Assembly: GCF_000147335.1 (NCBI RefSeq)
Contig: NC_014501.1
Span: 1,813,501-1,877,500 of the forward strand
DNA from: Gloeothece verrucosa PCC 7822
GTDB lineage: Bacteria > Cyanobacteriota > Cyanobacteriia > Cyanobacteriales > Microcystaceae
DNA length: 64,000 nt
Reading direction: 5' to 3'
Positions 35,814 to 46,790 of the stretch are shown piece after piece. The notes beneath the pieces are model-generated. The model was not told the origin of the DNA. It ran no database searches and worked only from the letters and a program-made list of their open reading frames with translations. Made by a program: the position numbers and the translations under genes. Within the stretch, counting starts at the first letter, position 1. Every line of letters begins with the position of its first letter.

Positions 35814-36554
35814 ATGAAAGAAGCACTATTAAGAAATAACCCAGAAGTAGAAGCTTATTCCCCTAATGAAGTTTTCTTTTGTCCTGAAGAATCACAGTTT
35901 TATTCTCAATGTTTGGAAAAAATGGTGTTAAATAATTGTACGCCGTTTGATTCGATCATTGAATTTGGGTCTGGGGATGGCAGTCCGGTGATTAATTGTT
36001 TAACCAAAAATAAGTTTTATGGGACTATTCACGGTTATGAATTAAATGCGGCGGCTTGTGAACTCGCTCAAAATAGAATTGAACAATATCGACTGAAAAA
36101 TAAATATATTATTCATAATAAATGTTTTTTTAGCAATATTTCTGCGGCGAGTTATTTAATTGCTAATCCTCCTTATTTACCCGCTCCTGATGATGATCTT
36201 TATATGCCTTCTCTTTATGGCGGCGAAGATGGAGCAACCATTACTAAAACGCTTTTGTCTCTCGGTTGTGAGAATGTTATGTTGTTAATTTCGGCTTATT
36301 CTAATCCGGTTGAAACGGTAGAGTATGCTATTTCTCAGGGTTATCAAATTGTTGATTTCATGATTTCGCCTTTACAGTTTGGTTACTATAGTAGTGAACC
36401 AAAGGTTAAAAATACTATTACCGAACTTCGTAAAAATCGTCAGGCTTTTTATTCTCAAAATATCTATTTTTTAGCTGGTGTTTTGTTTAAGAATAAAAGT
36501 CAAGATAATGTAGATTTGTCTGACGAATTTCTTAAGGTTATGACGGCTTTATAA
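35814..36554 (+). CDS. SAM-dependent methyltransferase with NPPY motif
   Basis: 246 residues. IIEFGSGDGSPVINCL (motif I, SAM binding), GYELNAAACELAQNR (motif II acidic residue) and LIANPPYLPAPDDD (motif IV NPPY) define a class I methyltransferase of the kind that methylates a planar nitrogen (glutamine, adenine or guanine). It is shorter than PrmC and lacks its N-terminal helical domain, so protein-glutamine methylation of release factors is unlikely. YYSSEPKVKNTITELRKNRQAFYSQNIYFLAGVLF closes the domain. It follows the diiron protein and may act on the same product. Confidence 0.8.
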   Translation: MKEALLRNNPEVEAYSPNEVFFCPEESQFYSQCLEKMVLNNCTPFDSIIEFGSGDGSPVINCLTKNKFYGTIHGYELNAAACELAQNRIEQYRLKNKYIIHNKCFFSNISAASYLIANPPYLPAPDDDLYMPSLYGGEDGATITKTLLSLGCENVMLLISAYSNPVETVEYAISQGYQIVDFMISPLQFGYYSSEPKVKNTITELRKNRQAFYSQNIYFLAGVLFKNKSQDNVDLSDEFLKVMTAL

Positions 36555-36588
36555 GTTACGCTGACATAAGTCTGCTTTACAAAACTGA

Positions 36589-36637
36589 CACCCTGAAGGG
36601 TGCAGCTACACGAACAAAGTCCGCCTTCGCGGACTAA
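36589..36637. repeat. Two-hairpin dispersed repeat, copy A (inverted)
   Basis: Palindrome CACCCTGAAGGGTG (36589-36602), then GCTACACG, then hairpin AGTCCGCCTTCGCGGACT (36618-36635, seven pairs). This is the reverse-complement order of copies B (36694-36742) and C (18561-18610). Confidence 0.65.
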
Positions 36638-36693
36638 ATACAATAATGTCCTGAATCATTTTGGAACCTTCCTTGCTATAGCAATTATATATT

Positions 36694-36742
36694 TTAGCCT
36701 GCGAAGGCAGGCTTCGTCCGTATAGCCCCACCCTTCAGGGTG
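36694..36742. repeat. Two-hairpin dispersed repeat, copy B
   Basis: Hairpin GCCTGCGAAGGCAGGC (36697-36712), then CGTATAGC, then the palindrome CACCCTTCAGGGTG (36729-36742). With copy A it forms a head-to-head pair 57 bases apart in the gap between the methyltransferase and the broken DUF4917-like gene. Confidence 0.65.
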
Positions 36743-36865
36743 TGGGTTTTTAATAGTTAATATTCAATGGTGCTATCTAGCATGATGATTTTTTTTATAT
36801 ATATGTTAATTTACCGAGCTAAACGGGAACTATAACTATGTACAGTTATATGGGTTTAATGACAA

Positions 36866-37641
36866 ATGAGTCAATTACAGGACTGGAATAAAATTAGCAA
36901 CAAATTTACAGATAAAGATTCAGCTATCATTTTAGGTAATGGCTCTAGTAGGGCTATACATGACGGCTTCTCCTATGATAATTTATATGAAAAGGCTGTT
37001 GAACAAGGTCATATTACAGATGAGGAACAACAAATTTTTAATTATCTTGAAACTAAAGATTTTGAATTTGTACTACGAATGCTTTAGTATTTTATCCTCA
37101 TGGCAATTTATTTTTAGCTACTGATATATATGGTCAAGAAATCAAAATAGCAAGAACAGAAACAACTAATTTACTTGAAATTATCCGTGAAAAATGGGAA
37201 GAGAAAGAAACAGGTGAATATTATCCGCTTTTTGTCTCTGAAGGAACTTCTCGTGATAAAAAGAAGGCTATTCAAAGTAGCAATTATCTTAAAACTGTAT
37301 ATGATGAAGTTCTTTCAAGGTTAAAAATTAAAAAGAACAATGAAACAATTAAGATTAAAAATTTAGTTATTTATGGATGGTCAATGAGAGAAGAAAATAA
37401 CATGATTCAAGACAGCCATATTTTAGAAGCTATAGCTAAAACTGATGTTAAATCTATTGCTGTCTCAGTACATAAGGGAGAATTAAACGATACTGATGAA
37501 ATTAAGAAAAAGTGTGAATCAGAAAAAACAAAACTTAAGAAATTTTTCAAAAAACATAATAAAGATCCTCAAATTATCTGTTTTGACTCTTCAAGTTCCG
37601 GCTGCTGGATAAACGAAGAAAAAGAAAAAGAAAACTGTTAA
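36866..37641 (+). pseudogene. DUF4917-like gene with internal deletion and frameshift
   Basis: The first frame (36866-37087) encodes SAIILGNGSSRAIHDGFSYDNLYEKA and stops after 73 residues. From about 37081 the next frame is open to 37641 and continues with LVFYPHGNLFLATDIYG, then NLVIYGWSMREENNMIQDSHILEAI and IAVSVHKGEL. LGNG.S...F.Y..L at the front, a YPHG.L segment in the middle and IYGWS at the end, in that order, match the DUF4917 family, which is normally over 300 residues. About 100 or more residues are missing at the junction, so the gene is broken. The fold resembles Sir2-like proteins; function unknown. Confidence 0.65.
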
Positions 37642-37708
37642 CTATCAACTATAAAGGCTCCCACCATCACAGCAGGAGCCTCTAAAATTATTTTCTTAAA
37701 CCCAAATC

Positions 37709-39091
37709 TTAGTCAAGATCAGGCATAGCTAGAACGGGTTCAGTCTCACGATCGATCCCTTTCTCGAAACCAGCCGCAGCAGCGCGAGCGCGTCCCGCGT
37801 GCCACAGGTGACCAACGAGGAAGAAGAAACCGAGAGTAAAGTGAGAGGTTGCCAACCAAGCACGGGGAGACACATAGTTGAAAGAGTTAACGTCAGTGAT
37901 AACTCCACCCACAGAGTTCAAAGAACCTAAAGGCGCATGGGTCATGTACTCAGCAGCGCGGCGAACTTGCCAAGGCTGAACGTCATTTCTTAATTTATCG
38001 AGGTCAAGACCATTAGGACCACGAAGGGGTTCTAACCAAGGGCCACGGAAATCCCAGAAGCGCATGGTTTCACCACCGAAGATGATTTCCCCAGTAGGAG
38101 AACGCATCAAGTATTTACCTAACCCAGTGGGACCTTGAGCAGAACCAATATTAGCTCCTAAGCGTTGGTCACGAACCAAGAAGGTAAACGCTTGAGATTG
38201 AGAAGCTTCCATCCCAGTAGGACCATAAAACTCACTGGGATAAGCAGTGTTATTAAACCAAACATATACAGAAGCGATGAAGCCCATTAAGGACAGCGCA
38301 CCGAGACTGTAAGACAGATAAGCTTCACCAGACCAGATGAAAGCACGACGTGCCCAACCAAAAGGCTTGGTGAGGATGTGCCAAATTCCACCGAAAATAC
38401 AAATCAGACCAACCCAAATGTGTCCGCCGATGATATCTTCCATGTTATTGACGCTGATGATCCAGCCTTCTCCACCGAAGGGAGCTTTTGTCAGATAACC
38501 GAAGATGATCGCGGGGTTCAGGGTGGGGTTAGAGATCACCCGGACATCACCACCACCGGGCGCCCAGGTATCATAAACACCGCCGAAGAACATGGCTTTA
38601 AATACCAACAACAGCGCACCACAGCCTAAGAGAATGAGGTGATAACCGATGATGTTGGTCATTTGGTTTTTGTCTTTCCAGTCATAACCAAAGAAACTGG
38701 AGTATTCTTCTAAAGTTTCAGGTCCGCGCAGGGCATGATAGATGCCGCCGAAACCGAGAACCGCAGAAGAAATTAAGTGCAGAACACCTACTACAAAATA
38801 CGGGAAAGTATCAATCACTTCACCGGCAGGTCCAACACCCCAACCTAATGTTGCTAAGTGAGGCAGGAGAATCAAACCCTGCTCATACATAGGCTTTTCA
38901 GGGATAAAGTGTGCTACTTCAAACAGGGTCATAGCACCAGCCCAGAAAACAATCAAACCAGCATGAGCAACGTGAGCGCCAAGTAACTTACCAGAGAGGT
39001 TGATCAGACGAGCATTACCTGCCCACCAAGCAAAACCGGTAGAGTTGAAGTCACGACTGCTCCCAACTGAAGCATTAGAGAGCGTTACCAC
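37709..39091 (-). CDS. psbC: Photosystem II CP43 apoprotein
   Basis: 460 residues starting at the GTG 39091, which gives the known cyanobacterial N-terminus (M/V)VTLSNAS.GSRDF. GGAGG lies nine bases upstream. A longer frame to 39118 is not real. CP43 is the chlorophyll-binding inner antenna of PSII, with six membrane helices; the large lumenal loop before the last helix includes the [21 protein letters not shown] region whose Glu and Arg ligate or neighbour the Mn cluster. The gene overlaps the 3' end of psbD by 17 bases, the standard psbDC arrangement. Confidence 0.98.
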   Translation of the reverse strand: MVTLSNASVGSSRDFNSTGFAWWAGNARLINLSGKLLGAHVAHAGLIVFWAGAMTLFEVAHFIPEKPMYEQGLILLPHLATLGWGVGPAGEVIDTFPYFVVGVLHLISSAVLGFGGIYHALRGPETLEEYSSFFGYDWKDKNQMTNIIGYHLILLGCGALLLVFKAMFFGGVYDTWAPGGGDVRVISNPTLNPAIIFGYLTKAPFGGEGWIISVNNMEDIIGGHIWVGLICIFGGIWHILTKPFGWARRAFIWSGEAYLSYSLGALSLMGFIASVYVWFNNTAYPSEFYGPTGMEASQSQAFTFLVRDQRLGANIGSAQGPTGLGKYLMRSPTGEIIFGGETMRFWDFRGPWLEPLRGPNGLDLDKLRNDVQPWQVRRAAEYMTHAPLGSLNSVGGVITDVNSFNYVSPRAWLATSHFTLGFFFLVGHLWHAGRARAAAAGFEKGIDRETEPVLAMPDLD

Positions 39092-40133
39092 GGGGCAGAA
39101 CCTCCTCAGGGAATACAAATTGTTCGTGAGGCTGATCTTGGGGAGCCATCCAAGCTCTTAACCCTTCGTTCAGCAGAATGTTTTTAGTATAGAATGTTTC
39201 AAACTCGGGGTCTTCAGCCGCCCGTAATTCTTGTGAAACAAAGTCATAAGCCCGCAGGTTCAAGGCAATACCAATGATCCCAATGCTGGCCATCCACAAG
39301 CCGGTTACTGGCACAAACAGCATGAAGAAGTGTAACCAACGCTTGTTAGAAAAAGCAATCCCAAAGATTTGAGACCAGAAACGGTTAGCTGTAACCATTG
39401 AATAGGTTTCTTCGGCTTGGGTTGGTTCAAATGCTCTGAAGGTGTTAGCTTCGTCCCCATCTTGGAAGAGGGTATTTTCTACGGTTGCACCGTGAATCGC
39501 ACAAAGCAGCGCACCACCGAGTACACCAGCAACGCCCATCATGTGGAAGGGGTTGAGGGTGAAGTTGTGGAACCCTTGTACAAACAAGATGAAACGGAAA
39601 ATACCAGCAACTCCGAAACTAGGAGCAAAGAACCAGCTAGACTGTCCCAAGGGGTACATCAGGAACACTGATACGAATACCGCAATCGGAGCAGAAAAAG
39701 CTATGGCGTTGTAAGGACGAATGCCGACCAGACGAGCAATTTCAAACTGACGCAGCATGAAGCCTATCAGCGAGAAAGCACCGTGAAGGGCGACAAACGG
39801 CCATAACCCACCAATTTGAAACCAGCGAGTCAAGTCACCTTGAGCTTCTGGACCCCAGAGGAACAGAATGGAGTGACCCATGCTGTCAGCCGGAGTCGAA
39901 ACCGCTACGGTCAAGAAGTTACATCCTTCTAAGTAGGAACTGGCTAGTCCGTGAGTGTACCAGGAGGTCACAAAGGTAGTACCAGTTAACCATCCACCCA
40001 GGGCCATGTAGGCACAGGGGAACAGTAATAAACCAGACCAACCAATAAATACAAAGCGATCGCGCTTTAACCAGTCATCAACGACATCAAACACGCCTCT
40101 TTCGGCTGGGGCACGTCCGACTGCAATAGTCAT
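39075..40133 (-). CDS. psbD: Photosystem II D2 protein
   Basis: 352 residues, standard D2. Five membrane helices; [42 protein letters not shown] (helix D with non-haem iron/QA His) and [25 protein letters not shown] (second His) are typical. D2 binds pheophytin, QA and part of P680 and carries the redox Tyr D. GAGGAAA precedes the ATG by six to seven bases. psbC follows with a 17-base overlap. An ORF on the opposite strand at 40182-40382 in the psbD leader is not considered real. Confidence 0.98.
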   Translation of the reverse strand: MTIAVGRAPAERGVFDVVDDWLKRDRFVFIGWSGLLLFPCAYMALGGWLTGTTFVTSWYTHGLASSYLEGCNFLTVAVSTPADSMGHSILFLWGPEAQGDLTRWFQIGGLWPFVALHGAFSLIGFMLRQFEIARLVGIRPYNAIAFSAPIAVFVSVFLMYPLGQSSWFFAPSFGVAGIFRFILFVQGFHNFTLNPFHMMGVAGVLGGALLCAIHGATVENTLFQDGDEANTFRAFEPTQAEETYSMVTANRFWSQIFGIAFSNKRWLHFFMLFVPVTGLWMASIGIIGIALNLRAYDFVSQELRAAEDPEFETFYTKNILLNEGLRAWMAPQDQPHEQFVFPEEVLPRGNAL

Positions 40134-40599
40134 ATTGTTATTTCCTCTTGCTTAACTGAGAGAATTGCAAGATTTCTCAATGTGATCTTTGTTTTTGTTC
40201 AGGTTAGGTATCTCATCAAGGGTTATGATGACAACCTTAGACCACTTTACCAGTTTTTCTGGTGCAGTCTTTCAATTTGGGGTTTTGTTTCTTTGCCATC
40301 ACGGCTGATTTTGTCCACCGTGATTTTAACTTTTCTTAAAATAGCACAGGTTGAGGCTCAGTCTTACCTAGAAGGCAAATAATGACTCTGAGTTAATGGC
40401 CTGCTTTTAATTATTATTAGCAAAAAATTTACAAAATGACACACTCGTCTCAGAAATCTTGAAACAATTTTATCAGAAGGAGGAGTGAACAGTCGAACAG
40501 AGATCCTTAGCACAGCGAGGGAGAGAACACCCGAACAGGGGTGGCGACTGAATAATGATAAGTTATAGGTTAGGACTGAGAAATTTTGACAACTGACTC
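40134..40599. promoter_or_regulatory. Divergent psbD / ycf4 intergenic region
   Basis: 466 bases. It should contain the psbD promoter and 5' leader on the minus strand and the ycf4 promoter on the plus strand. An extended -10-like TGTGCTATTTTA lies on the minus strand near 40340, but no confident -35 partner was found. Short GACTAATGAC heptamer-like words occur near 40596. No other structure was recognised. Confidence 0.4.
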
Positions 40600-41172
40600 A
40601 TGACTAATGACACCAAACTAATGACTAAAGATAACCAAATCCTACTGCAAGAGGTATTAGGAGCGCGTCGATTCAGCAACTACTGGTGGGCAACAGTAAT
40701 CTCCATCGGTGGAATCGGCTTTTTGTTAGCCGGCTTATCAAGTTACTTAAAGGTTAATTTGGTACTGGTTAGCGATCCCTCTGAACTGCAATTTATCCCC
40801 CAAGGAGCCGCTCTACTATTTTATGGAGTGGCCGGTTCATTACTAGCCCTGTATTTGTGGCTCACCATCCTCTGGAATATTGGAGGCGGCTACAACGAAT
40901 TTAATAAAGAAACCGGACTGGTGAGAATTTTTCGCTCGGGATTTCCGGGCAAAAACCGCCGCATTGAATTTGAGTGTAAGCTAGATGAGGTGCAGTCAGT
41001 ACGGGCAGAAATTCGAGAAGGACTTAACCCTCAACGCTGTCTCTACCTACGGGTTAAACAACGTCGAGACATTCCTTTAACTCGCGTTGGACAACCTCTG
41101 GCTTTATCAGAACTGGAAAATCAAGGAGCCGAGTTAGCTCGTTTCTTGGGTGTTCCCTTAGAAGGATTGTAA
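40600..41172 (+). CDS. ycf4: Photosystem I assembly protein Ycf4
   Basis: 190 residues. [33 protein letters not shown] is the N-terminal membrane hairpin's first helix; [27 protein letters not shown] the second. The soluble part with [32 protein letters not shown] and [20 protein letters not shown] is the conserved Ycf4 core. Ycf4 assists PSI assembly in the thylakoid membrane. A start at ATG 40621 would also fit; the first ATG is given. The cyclophilin gene follows 17 bases later. Confidence 0.96.
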   Translation: MTNDTKLMTKDNQILLQEVLGARRFSNYWWATVISIGGIGFLLAGLSSYLKVNLVLVSDPSELQFIPQGAALLFYGVAGSLLALYLWLTILWNIGGGYNEFNKETGLVRIFRSGFPGKNRRIEFECKLDEVQSVRAEIREGLNPQRCLYLRVKQRRDIPLTRVGQPLALSELENQGAELARFLGVPLEGL

Positions 41173-41189
41173 GCGAAGAGCCAATAACT

Positions 41190-41924
41190 ATGGGAAAATT
41201 GATTCAACGTTGCTTAACTTTACTGTTTTGTTTGGTGGTCAGTTGCAGTGTAATTTTAACTGGCTGTTCAAATCCTCAAGCAATTTCTAGTGACGCTAAT
41301 AGCGATAACTCAACCCCTACTACAGCCAATGCGGCTAGTTTAACTATGAGTAATTACAAGCCCCGCCTTGACGGAAAGGCAACCGTAGAGATGAAAATCA
41401 ATGGTTCGCCTGTGATCATAGAAGTTGATGGAGTAGATGCTCCCATCACAGCCGGCAATTTTGTTGATCTCGTTGAACGGGGTTTTTACAATGGACTGAC
41501 TTTTCACCGAGTGGTCAAAGAACCTCAACCGTTTGTCGCTCAAGGAGGAGACCCTCAAGGCACGGGAATGGGGGGATTTGTTGATCCCGCCTCGAAAAAA
41601 CCTCGCTATGTGCCCTTAGAAATTAAACTCAAGGGGCAAGCAGAGCCTACCTACAGTAAAGGGTTAGGACAACAGGCCGGCTTTTCGGCTCCTCAAGTGG
41701 TGTTAAATCATAAACGGGGGGCTGTGGCGATGGCTCGCGCTCAAGCGCCGGATTCAGCTTCCTCTCAGTTTTATTTTGCCCTGTCAGATTTAGATTTCCT
41801 CGATGGAGACTATGCGGTATTTGGCTATGTTACTCAGGGAATGGATGTGGTAGACAAGATTAAACAGGGCGATCGCATTGAATCGGCTAAAGTCACATCA
41901 GGATTAGAAAATCTCAAGAAGTGA
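41190..41924 (+). CDS. Cyclophilin-type peptidyl-prolyl isomerase, lipoprotein
   Basis: 244 residues. The N-terminus is a lipoprotein signal ([21 protein letters not shown], lipobox Cys about 29). The cyclophilin domain has [42 protein letters not shown] (catalytic and substrate-binding core), [22 protein letters not shown] and [15 protein letters not shown]. It would isomerise proline bonds in the periplasm or thylakoid lumen. The stop codon overlaps the GTG start of the next gene by four bases (GTGA). Transcribed with ycf4. Confidence 0.95.
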   Translation: MGKLIQRCLTLLFCLVVSCSVILTGCSNPQAISSDANSDNSTPTTANAASLTMSNYKPRLDGKATVEMKINGSPVIIEVDGVDAPITAGNFVDLVERGFYNGLTFHRVVKEPQPFVAQGGDPQGTGMGGFVDPASKKPRYVPLEIKLKGQAEPTYSKGLGQQAGFSAPQVVLNHKRGAVAMARAQAPDSASSQFYFALSDLDFLDGDYAVFGYVTQGMDVVDKIKQGDRIESAKVTSGLENLKK

Positions 41925-43075
41925 ACGTCGTTGTTACCGGCATCGGCTTACTTTCCTGTTTGGGGGATTTAACCGAAAGTTGGCAAAGTCTACTGGCAGG
42001 AAAATCGGGAATCAAACTTCATCAACCTTTTCCTGCATTCGCTCCCCGCCCTCTAGGATTAATCGACCAAACACCCATCAGCCTCTCCTCTCTCACTGAA
42101 CAACTGGTTCATACTGCCTTAAAAGATGCTAATCTCACCACTCCCTTAGCCGAATGCGGTGTCGTGATGGGATCAAGTCGAGGATATCAAGCCGTTTGGG
42201 AGCAATGGCTCACCAGCATCGCCAGGCATCACCCAAGACAAACTTCTCCACCTGACTATTCCTCTATCCGTCTCGAGTCTTGGTTAGATCATCTTCCCCA
42301 TCATTGTGCTATCGCTACTGCTCGTCTCCTGGGTTCTACCGGTCCGGTTTTGGCACCGATGGCTGCTTGTGCCACAGGAATTTGGGCAATTGCTCAAGGG
42401 GTAGAACTGATTCAACAAGGTCGATGTCAACGGGTGATTGCCGGGGCTGTAGAAGCGCCCATCACTCCCTTAAATTTAGCCAGTTTTGAGCAAATGGGGG
42501 CATTAGCCACGACCGGATGTTATCCCTTTGATCACAAGCGAGAAGGGCTAGTTTTAGCTGAAGGGGGAGCCGTATTTGTATTAGAGTCTGAAGCGAATGC
42601 CGCACAAAGGGGTGCGTTGATCTATGGGCGAGTGTTAGGATTTGGTTTGACTTGTGATGCTTATCATGTCAGTGCCCCCGATAGGAATTTTCACAGTGCG
42701 GCGATGGCTGTTAAACAATGTTTAGAGCGTAGCTGTCTTTTGAATAGTGATATTGACTATATTCATGCTCATGGAACTAGCACCCAACTCAATGATCATC
42801 GAGAAGCCCAACTGATTAAACATCTATTTTCTCATCGGGTTGCTGTAAGTTCTACCAAAGGAGCGACAGGCCATACTTTGGGGGCTTCAGGAGCAATGGG
42901 GATAGCTTTTTCGTTAATGGCTTTGCGGCATCAACAGTTACCGCCTTGTGTCGGTTTACAAGAGTCGGCTTTTGATTTGAATTTAATCACACAGCCACAG
43001 CAACAAACAATCTGTTCTGTATTGTGTTTCGGTTTTGGCTTTGGGGGACAAAATGCGGTTATTGCTTTAGCTTAA
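41921..43075 (+). CDS. Beta-ketoacyl-ACP synthase (KAS I/II type)
   Basis: 384 residues beginning at a GTG overlapping the cyclophilin stop codon. The active-site triad is intact: Cys150 in [12 protein letters not shown], His284 in [12 protein letters not shown] and His318 in [25 protein letters not shown] closes the thiolase fold. It condenses malonyl-ACP with acyl-ACP. At 384 residues it is shorter than FabF (about 415) and probably a second, specialised KAS. Coupled to a photosynthetic assembly gene, but no functional link is known. Confidence 0.9.
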   Translation: MNVVVTGIGLLSCLGDLTESWQSLLAGKSGIKLHQPFPAFAPRPLGLIDQTPISLSSLTEQLVHTALKDANLTTPLAECGVVMGSSRGYQAVWEQWLTSIARHHPRQTSPPDYSSIRLESWLDHLPHHCAIATARLLGSTGPVLAPMAACATGIWAIAQGVELIQQGRCQRVIAGAVEAPITPLNLASFEQMGALATTGCYPFDHKREGLVLAEGGAVFVLESEANAAQRGALIYGRVLGFGLTCDAYHVSAPDRNFHSAAMAVKQCLERSCLLNSDIDYIHAHGTSTQLNDHREAQLIKHLFSHRVAVSSTKGATGHTLGASGAMGIAFSLMALRHQQLPPCVGLQESAFDLNLITQPQQQTICSVLCFGFGFGGQNAVIALA

Positions 43076-43128
43076 GGGTTTTTGGTGCTGAATTTTGGGC
43101 CAGAGGAGGAGCTATTCGGCGAAAACCG

Positions 43129-45522
43129 CTACTTAACTACTTGACTATCTTGAATTTTCCATTGATTTCGTTGACGCACTAGCTCATAGCGCACTAGCAA
43201 ATTATCATTGTAAGAACGCTTGGGAGAGAGTTGCCCATTTTGATAAAATTTGGCTTTTTCGCTCACTTGAGCATCGATAAAGGCTCGGTCAGGGTCTTGA
43301 GGATTAATCTTTAAAGAACGTAGTTCTAACTGATGTTCATATTCATAGTGACTCTGGCTTCCTTTGAGAGCTTTGGCGCGATTTTCCCATAGGGATAACA
43401 TCGGATCGGCTAAAACATCTTTTAATCGACCCACTTGGTGTTGTTTCCCAAACGCTTTCGACTTGCTATATAACCACTCTTGTAGCACGGAGAGGGCATT
43501 TCCTTCAGTTAAGGGCCCAGCAATCACCACATGAGCGTCCGCCGCCGGAATATCTAAAGGAGAATGTTGCAGTTGAATAGCTAAATAATTTCCTTCTAAT
43601 CCTTCAGGATCGAAAAGATTATTATATAAGGCTTTCAAACCCCATCCCCCGGTTAAAGTGCCCAATAAGACGGCTGTAGCTAACAATAACCGTTGTCTAT
43701 TGAGCTTTTTCGCCCTAGATTTCAGCCGCTTTCTCGAGGTTAATCTCGGCACCGGTACGGGTTCTGATTCTACTGGCGGCTCAACCGGTGGCTCAACCGG
43801 TGGCTCAACCAGTGGCTCAATTGCCGTTAAAGGGTTCGAGTTAGAGCGACGACGATAATTACGACGGTTTGAGGCAGTCTCTTCATAAGAAGCACTTAAC
43901 ACCACATTTCCCTGAGTGTATTCTCTCGAGGTTTCTCCATAACCCTGAATTTGATTTGTCTTAGTCCGCGAAGTGGTAGCCGATGAGGAACTTGTTCCCC
44001 ACAGAGGTTGCAAAAATGACGCGGTTGCGGCTGTTTGATTCTCGGCTACCTCATAGCGTTCGGCTCTGCTTTGAGGGCGAGAGACAATTGGTTTTCTGGG
44101 CATTTGGGAATTAGAGGATTTCCACCCAGACCCTGACTTAAGTGGCGAGGGGGCAATAGGTTTTTCTGGGGTTAAATTATTTTCCTGTTCTAAAAATGGC
44201 TGTTCTAATTGGGATTCGAGGGATAACTGTTCTAAATAATTTTGGACTTCTTTATTGGCAAAGTATTTATTTAAAGAGGCTTGTTGATTGATTAGATCGC
44301 GAAAATGAGAAAAAACTTCAGTTTGTAGCCATCGTTCTGCATATAAACATAAACCCCTTAATAGATCAGGTTCCTGCTGTGATTGTTCTTTGATATATTC
44401 TAAAGTTTCTTGTTCCTGACTTTGTTCTAAAGCTAAGATAGCTTCTTCGGTTTGGCCTAGCAGCAAGTAACAGAGAGCTTGTTCTAAATAGACATCTTGA
44501 CGTTTTCCTAATTGCTTGAGGGTAACCAGTGCCTCTAAAATGTGAACCGGCTCTCGATGAGAAAAGCCTTTAGCGATTTGGGTATAAACTTTTAAATAAC
44601 TGGCTACAGCCGAGGGACGATTGGCTTCCTCTTCAAACAGTTCTTGCTGTTCAGTAACCGTTAAATAAATTCTTAACTGTTGAATAAATCTTAAAAAGTC
44701 ATCTAAATTGAGTCCTGAGTGATCATCTCCCTTGCCATCAATCCCATTTCGTTGTTGCAGCATTTCTCGGAGTAGCTGTAATCCCTTTGTTCTTTTTTGA
44801 GTTTGATGAACCGGTAGCGCTAATAACTCGAGAATTCGATAGGGACGTAATTTATATAAATCGGTTTCAATTTCTTGTTGAAGATTAACAAAACGTTTTT
44901 CTAATTGGAGTAACTCAATGCCTTGGTTCCCCGAAAGAGCCGCTTTTTCATACTCCTGTTGTTGCCATTGTTCTCGACTTAATTCTAAATAAGCCAGAGC
45001 CATTGTTAAGATCACATCTTCTCGAACTGAGGGATAATTTTGAATGGTTAAAAACCGCTCTGTATCCGGCTCTTTTTTTTCGCTGTTGGTTATCTTCGCG
45101 GCTGGGGTGCCCTCATTAAGATAACTTTTCCCTAAGCGAATTACCAGTTCGTATTCTCCGAGTTCTTGCAGGAGCAAGAGACTGCCCACCAGTTGTTGAG
45201 GACGAATATCTATCCAGGCAGTATGATGATCGAGGAAACTCTCTTGGGTTTGACCCGTCTCTGGGGAAGGGAGATCAGACCCCGTGTTTTCTATCGGATA
45301 AGTTTTCTCTAAAAATCTCGCATCATACTCTTGTCGCTTCTCAGGATTTGACAAAATTTCATAGGCTTCATCCAGAAGTTGTTTTCGAGTCGTGATGGCA
45401 TATTCACTGTATTCACGACGAGGCAGTTGCAAGCTCCGGTCTTGATAAGCTTGGTGTAACTGCTCCGAAGTTACCTGAATTGGGATTCCCAAGATTCTAT
45501 AATAGTCGAGCGGAATTCGCAC
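43129..45522 (-). CDS. ftn2: Cell-division protein Ftn2/ZipN (ARC6 homologue)
   Basis: 797 residues. Domain order: J-domain-like N-terminus (RIPLDYYRILGIPIQVTSEQLHQAYQ ... RLEYDARFLE, but without the HPD motif), a long helical region (about 100-440), a low-complexity stretch with EPPVEPPVEPPVE repeats (about 580), one membrane helix (about 610-630, LLLATAVLLGTLTGGWGL) and a C-terminal IMS domain (LTEGNALSVLQEWLYSKSKAFG ... YELVRQRNQWKIQDSQVV). This layout is that of cyanobacterial ZipN and plant ARC6, which tether FtsZ to the membrane. The PPVE repeat is encoded by tandem GGCGGCTCAACCGGT-like units at 43774-43816. Confidence 0.93.
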   Translation of the reverse strand: MRIPLDYYRILGIPIQVTSEQLHQAYQDRSLQLPRREYSEYAITTRKQLLDEAYEILSNPEKRQEYDARFLEKTYPIENTGSDLPSPETGQTQESFLDHHTAWIDIRPQQLVGSLLLLQELGEYELVIRLGKSYLNEGTPAAKITNSEKKEPDTERFLTIQNYPSVREDVILTMALAYLELSREQWQQQEYEKAALSGNQGIELLQLEKRFVNLQQEIETDLYKLRPYRILELLALPVHQTQKRTKGLQLLREMLQQRNGIDGKGDDHSGLNLDDFLRFIQQLRIYLTVTEQQELFEEEANRPSAVASYLKVYTQIAKGFSHREPVHILEALVTLKQLGKRQDVYLEQALCYLLLGQTEEAILALEQSQEQETLEYIKEQSQQEPDLLRGLCLYAERWLQTEVFSHFRDLINQQASLNKYFANKEVQNYLEQLSLESQLEQPFLEQENNLTPEKPIAPSPLKSGSGWKSSNSQMPRKPIVSRPQSRAERYEVAENQTAATASFLQPLWGTSSSSATTSRTKTNQIQGYGETSREYTQGNVVLSASYEETASNRRNYRRRSNSNPLTAIEPLVEPPVEPPVEPPVESEPVPVPRLTSRKRLKSRAKKLNRQRLLLATAVLLGTLTGGWGLKALYNNLFDPEGLEGNYLAIQLQHSPLDIPAADAHVVIAGPLTEGNALSVLQEWLYSKSKAFGKQHQVGRLKDVLADPMLSLWENRAKALKGSQSHYEYEHQLELRSLKINPQDPDRAFIDAQVSEKAKFYQNGQLSPKRSYNDNLLVRYELVRQRNQWKIQDSQVVK

Positions 45523-45755
45523 GGTTGACTTCCTCTCATTGAGAGTATTTTAATAAACTATTAGTATAGTAAAACAGGGACTTTTTTGCTGTTTCTTTTG
45601 ATTCATCTGTAGAATTCATCCACAGATATGATTAGCCATGATTCTATCCTAAAGAATGGCTTATTAAAAGGCTTCTTTAGAAGATAGCTAATAAGGCCCC
45701 TTTAATCATAAACTGTAAAGTTAACCCCTTTAAATAAAAGATTAGGAGTGATCCT

Positions 45756-46790
45756 ATGGTTTCTGAACGGACTTTACCTACTTTTAACTCGGCTGGCGTT
45801 AGTATTACTGCTTCTGAAGGTTTGATGCTTTATGAGGATATGGTCTTAGGACGGATGTTCGAGGACAAATGTGCCGAGATGTATTATCGGGGCAAAATGT
45901 TTGGTTTTGTTCATTTATACAATGGTCAAGAGGCTGTTTCTACTGGGATCATTAAAGCGTTGCGTCCCGATGAAGATTATGTTTGTAGTACCTATCGGGA
46001 CCATGTTCATGCTCTTAGTTGTGGGATTCCGGCTCGTGAAGTGATGGCAGAGTTATTTGGTAAAGAAACCGGCTGTAGCAAGGGACGGGGCGGTTCGATG
46101 CACTTGTTTTCGGAAAAACATCGTTTATTGGGGGGGTTTGCTTTTGTCTCTGAAGGCATTCCCGTCGCTACAGGAGCCGCTTTTCAAACTAAATATCGTC
46201 GTGATGCTCTCGGAGATGAAACGGCTGATCAGGTAACGACCTGTTTCTTTGGGGATGGGGCTTCTAATAATGGTCAGTTTTTTGAGTGTCTGAATATGGC
46301 GGCTTTGTGGAAGTTGCCCATTATTTATGTGGTAGAAAACAATAAATGGGCTATTGGTATGGCTCATAACCGGGCGACCTCTCAGCCTGAAGTCTATAAG
46401 AAAGCAAGCGTTTTTAATATGCCTGGGATCGAGGTGGATGGGATGGATGTTTTAGCTGTTCGCACTGTGGCTAAAGAGGCCATTGCCCGTGCAAGAGCCG
46501 GTGAAGGCCCTACCCTCATTGAGGCATTAACCTATCGTTTTCGGGGTCATTCTCTTGCCGATCCCGATGAGTTACGCTCAAGTGATGAAAAACAATTTTG
46601 GTCAGCCCGCGATCCCATTAGCCGCTTAGGTTCTTATTTGTTAGAACATGACTTAGCCAGTCAAGAAGACTTAACTCAAATTGAGAAAAAAGTGCAGGGG
46701 ATCATTGAAGAGGCGGTGACTTTTGCTGAACAAAGCAAAGAACCCGACCCGAGCGAATTACGTCGCTATATTTTTGCTGAAGATGAATAA
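45756..46790 (+). CDS. pdhA: Pyruvate dehydrogenase E1 alpha subunit
   Basis: 344 residues. [34 protein letters not shown] is the typical start; [40 protein letters not shown] (thiamine-diphosphate/Mg motif GDGA...NN) and [16 protein letters not shown] (phosphorylation-loop region in eukaryotic homologues) are conserved. It decarboxylates pyruvate on ThDP to give acetyl-CoA with E1 beta, E2 and E3 encoded elsewhere. TTAGGAGTGATCCT ahead of the ATG gives a strong ribosome site. Confidence 0.97.
   Translation: MVSERTLPTFNSAGVSITASEGLMLYEDMVLGRMFEDKCAEMYYRGKMFGFVHLYNGQEAVSTGIIKALRPDEDYVCSTYRDHVHALSCGIPAREVMAELFGKETGCSKGRGGSMHLFSEKHRLLGGFAFVSEGIPVATGAAFQTKYRRDALGDETADQVTTCFFGDGASNNGQFFECLNMAALWKLPIIYVVENNKWAIGMAHNRATSQPEVYKKASVFNMPGIEVDGMDVLAVRTVAKEAIARARAGEGPTLIEALTYRFRGHSLADPDELRSSDEKQFWSARDPISRLGSYLLEHDLASQEDLTQIEKKVQGIIEEAVTFAEQSKEPDPSELRRYIFAEDE

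Noticed and set aside
39092..39118. Upstream start for psbC
   Set aside because: The known CP43 N-terminus begins at GTG 39091, which has a ribosome site nine bases before it.
40182..40382. 66-codon plus-strand ORF in the psbD leader
   Set aside because: Lies opposite the psbD 5' leader, has no clear ribosome site and no recognisable features; more likely chance.
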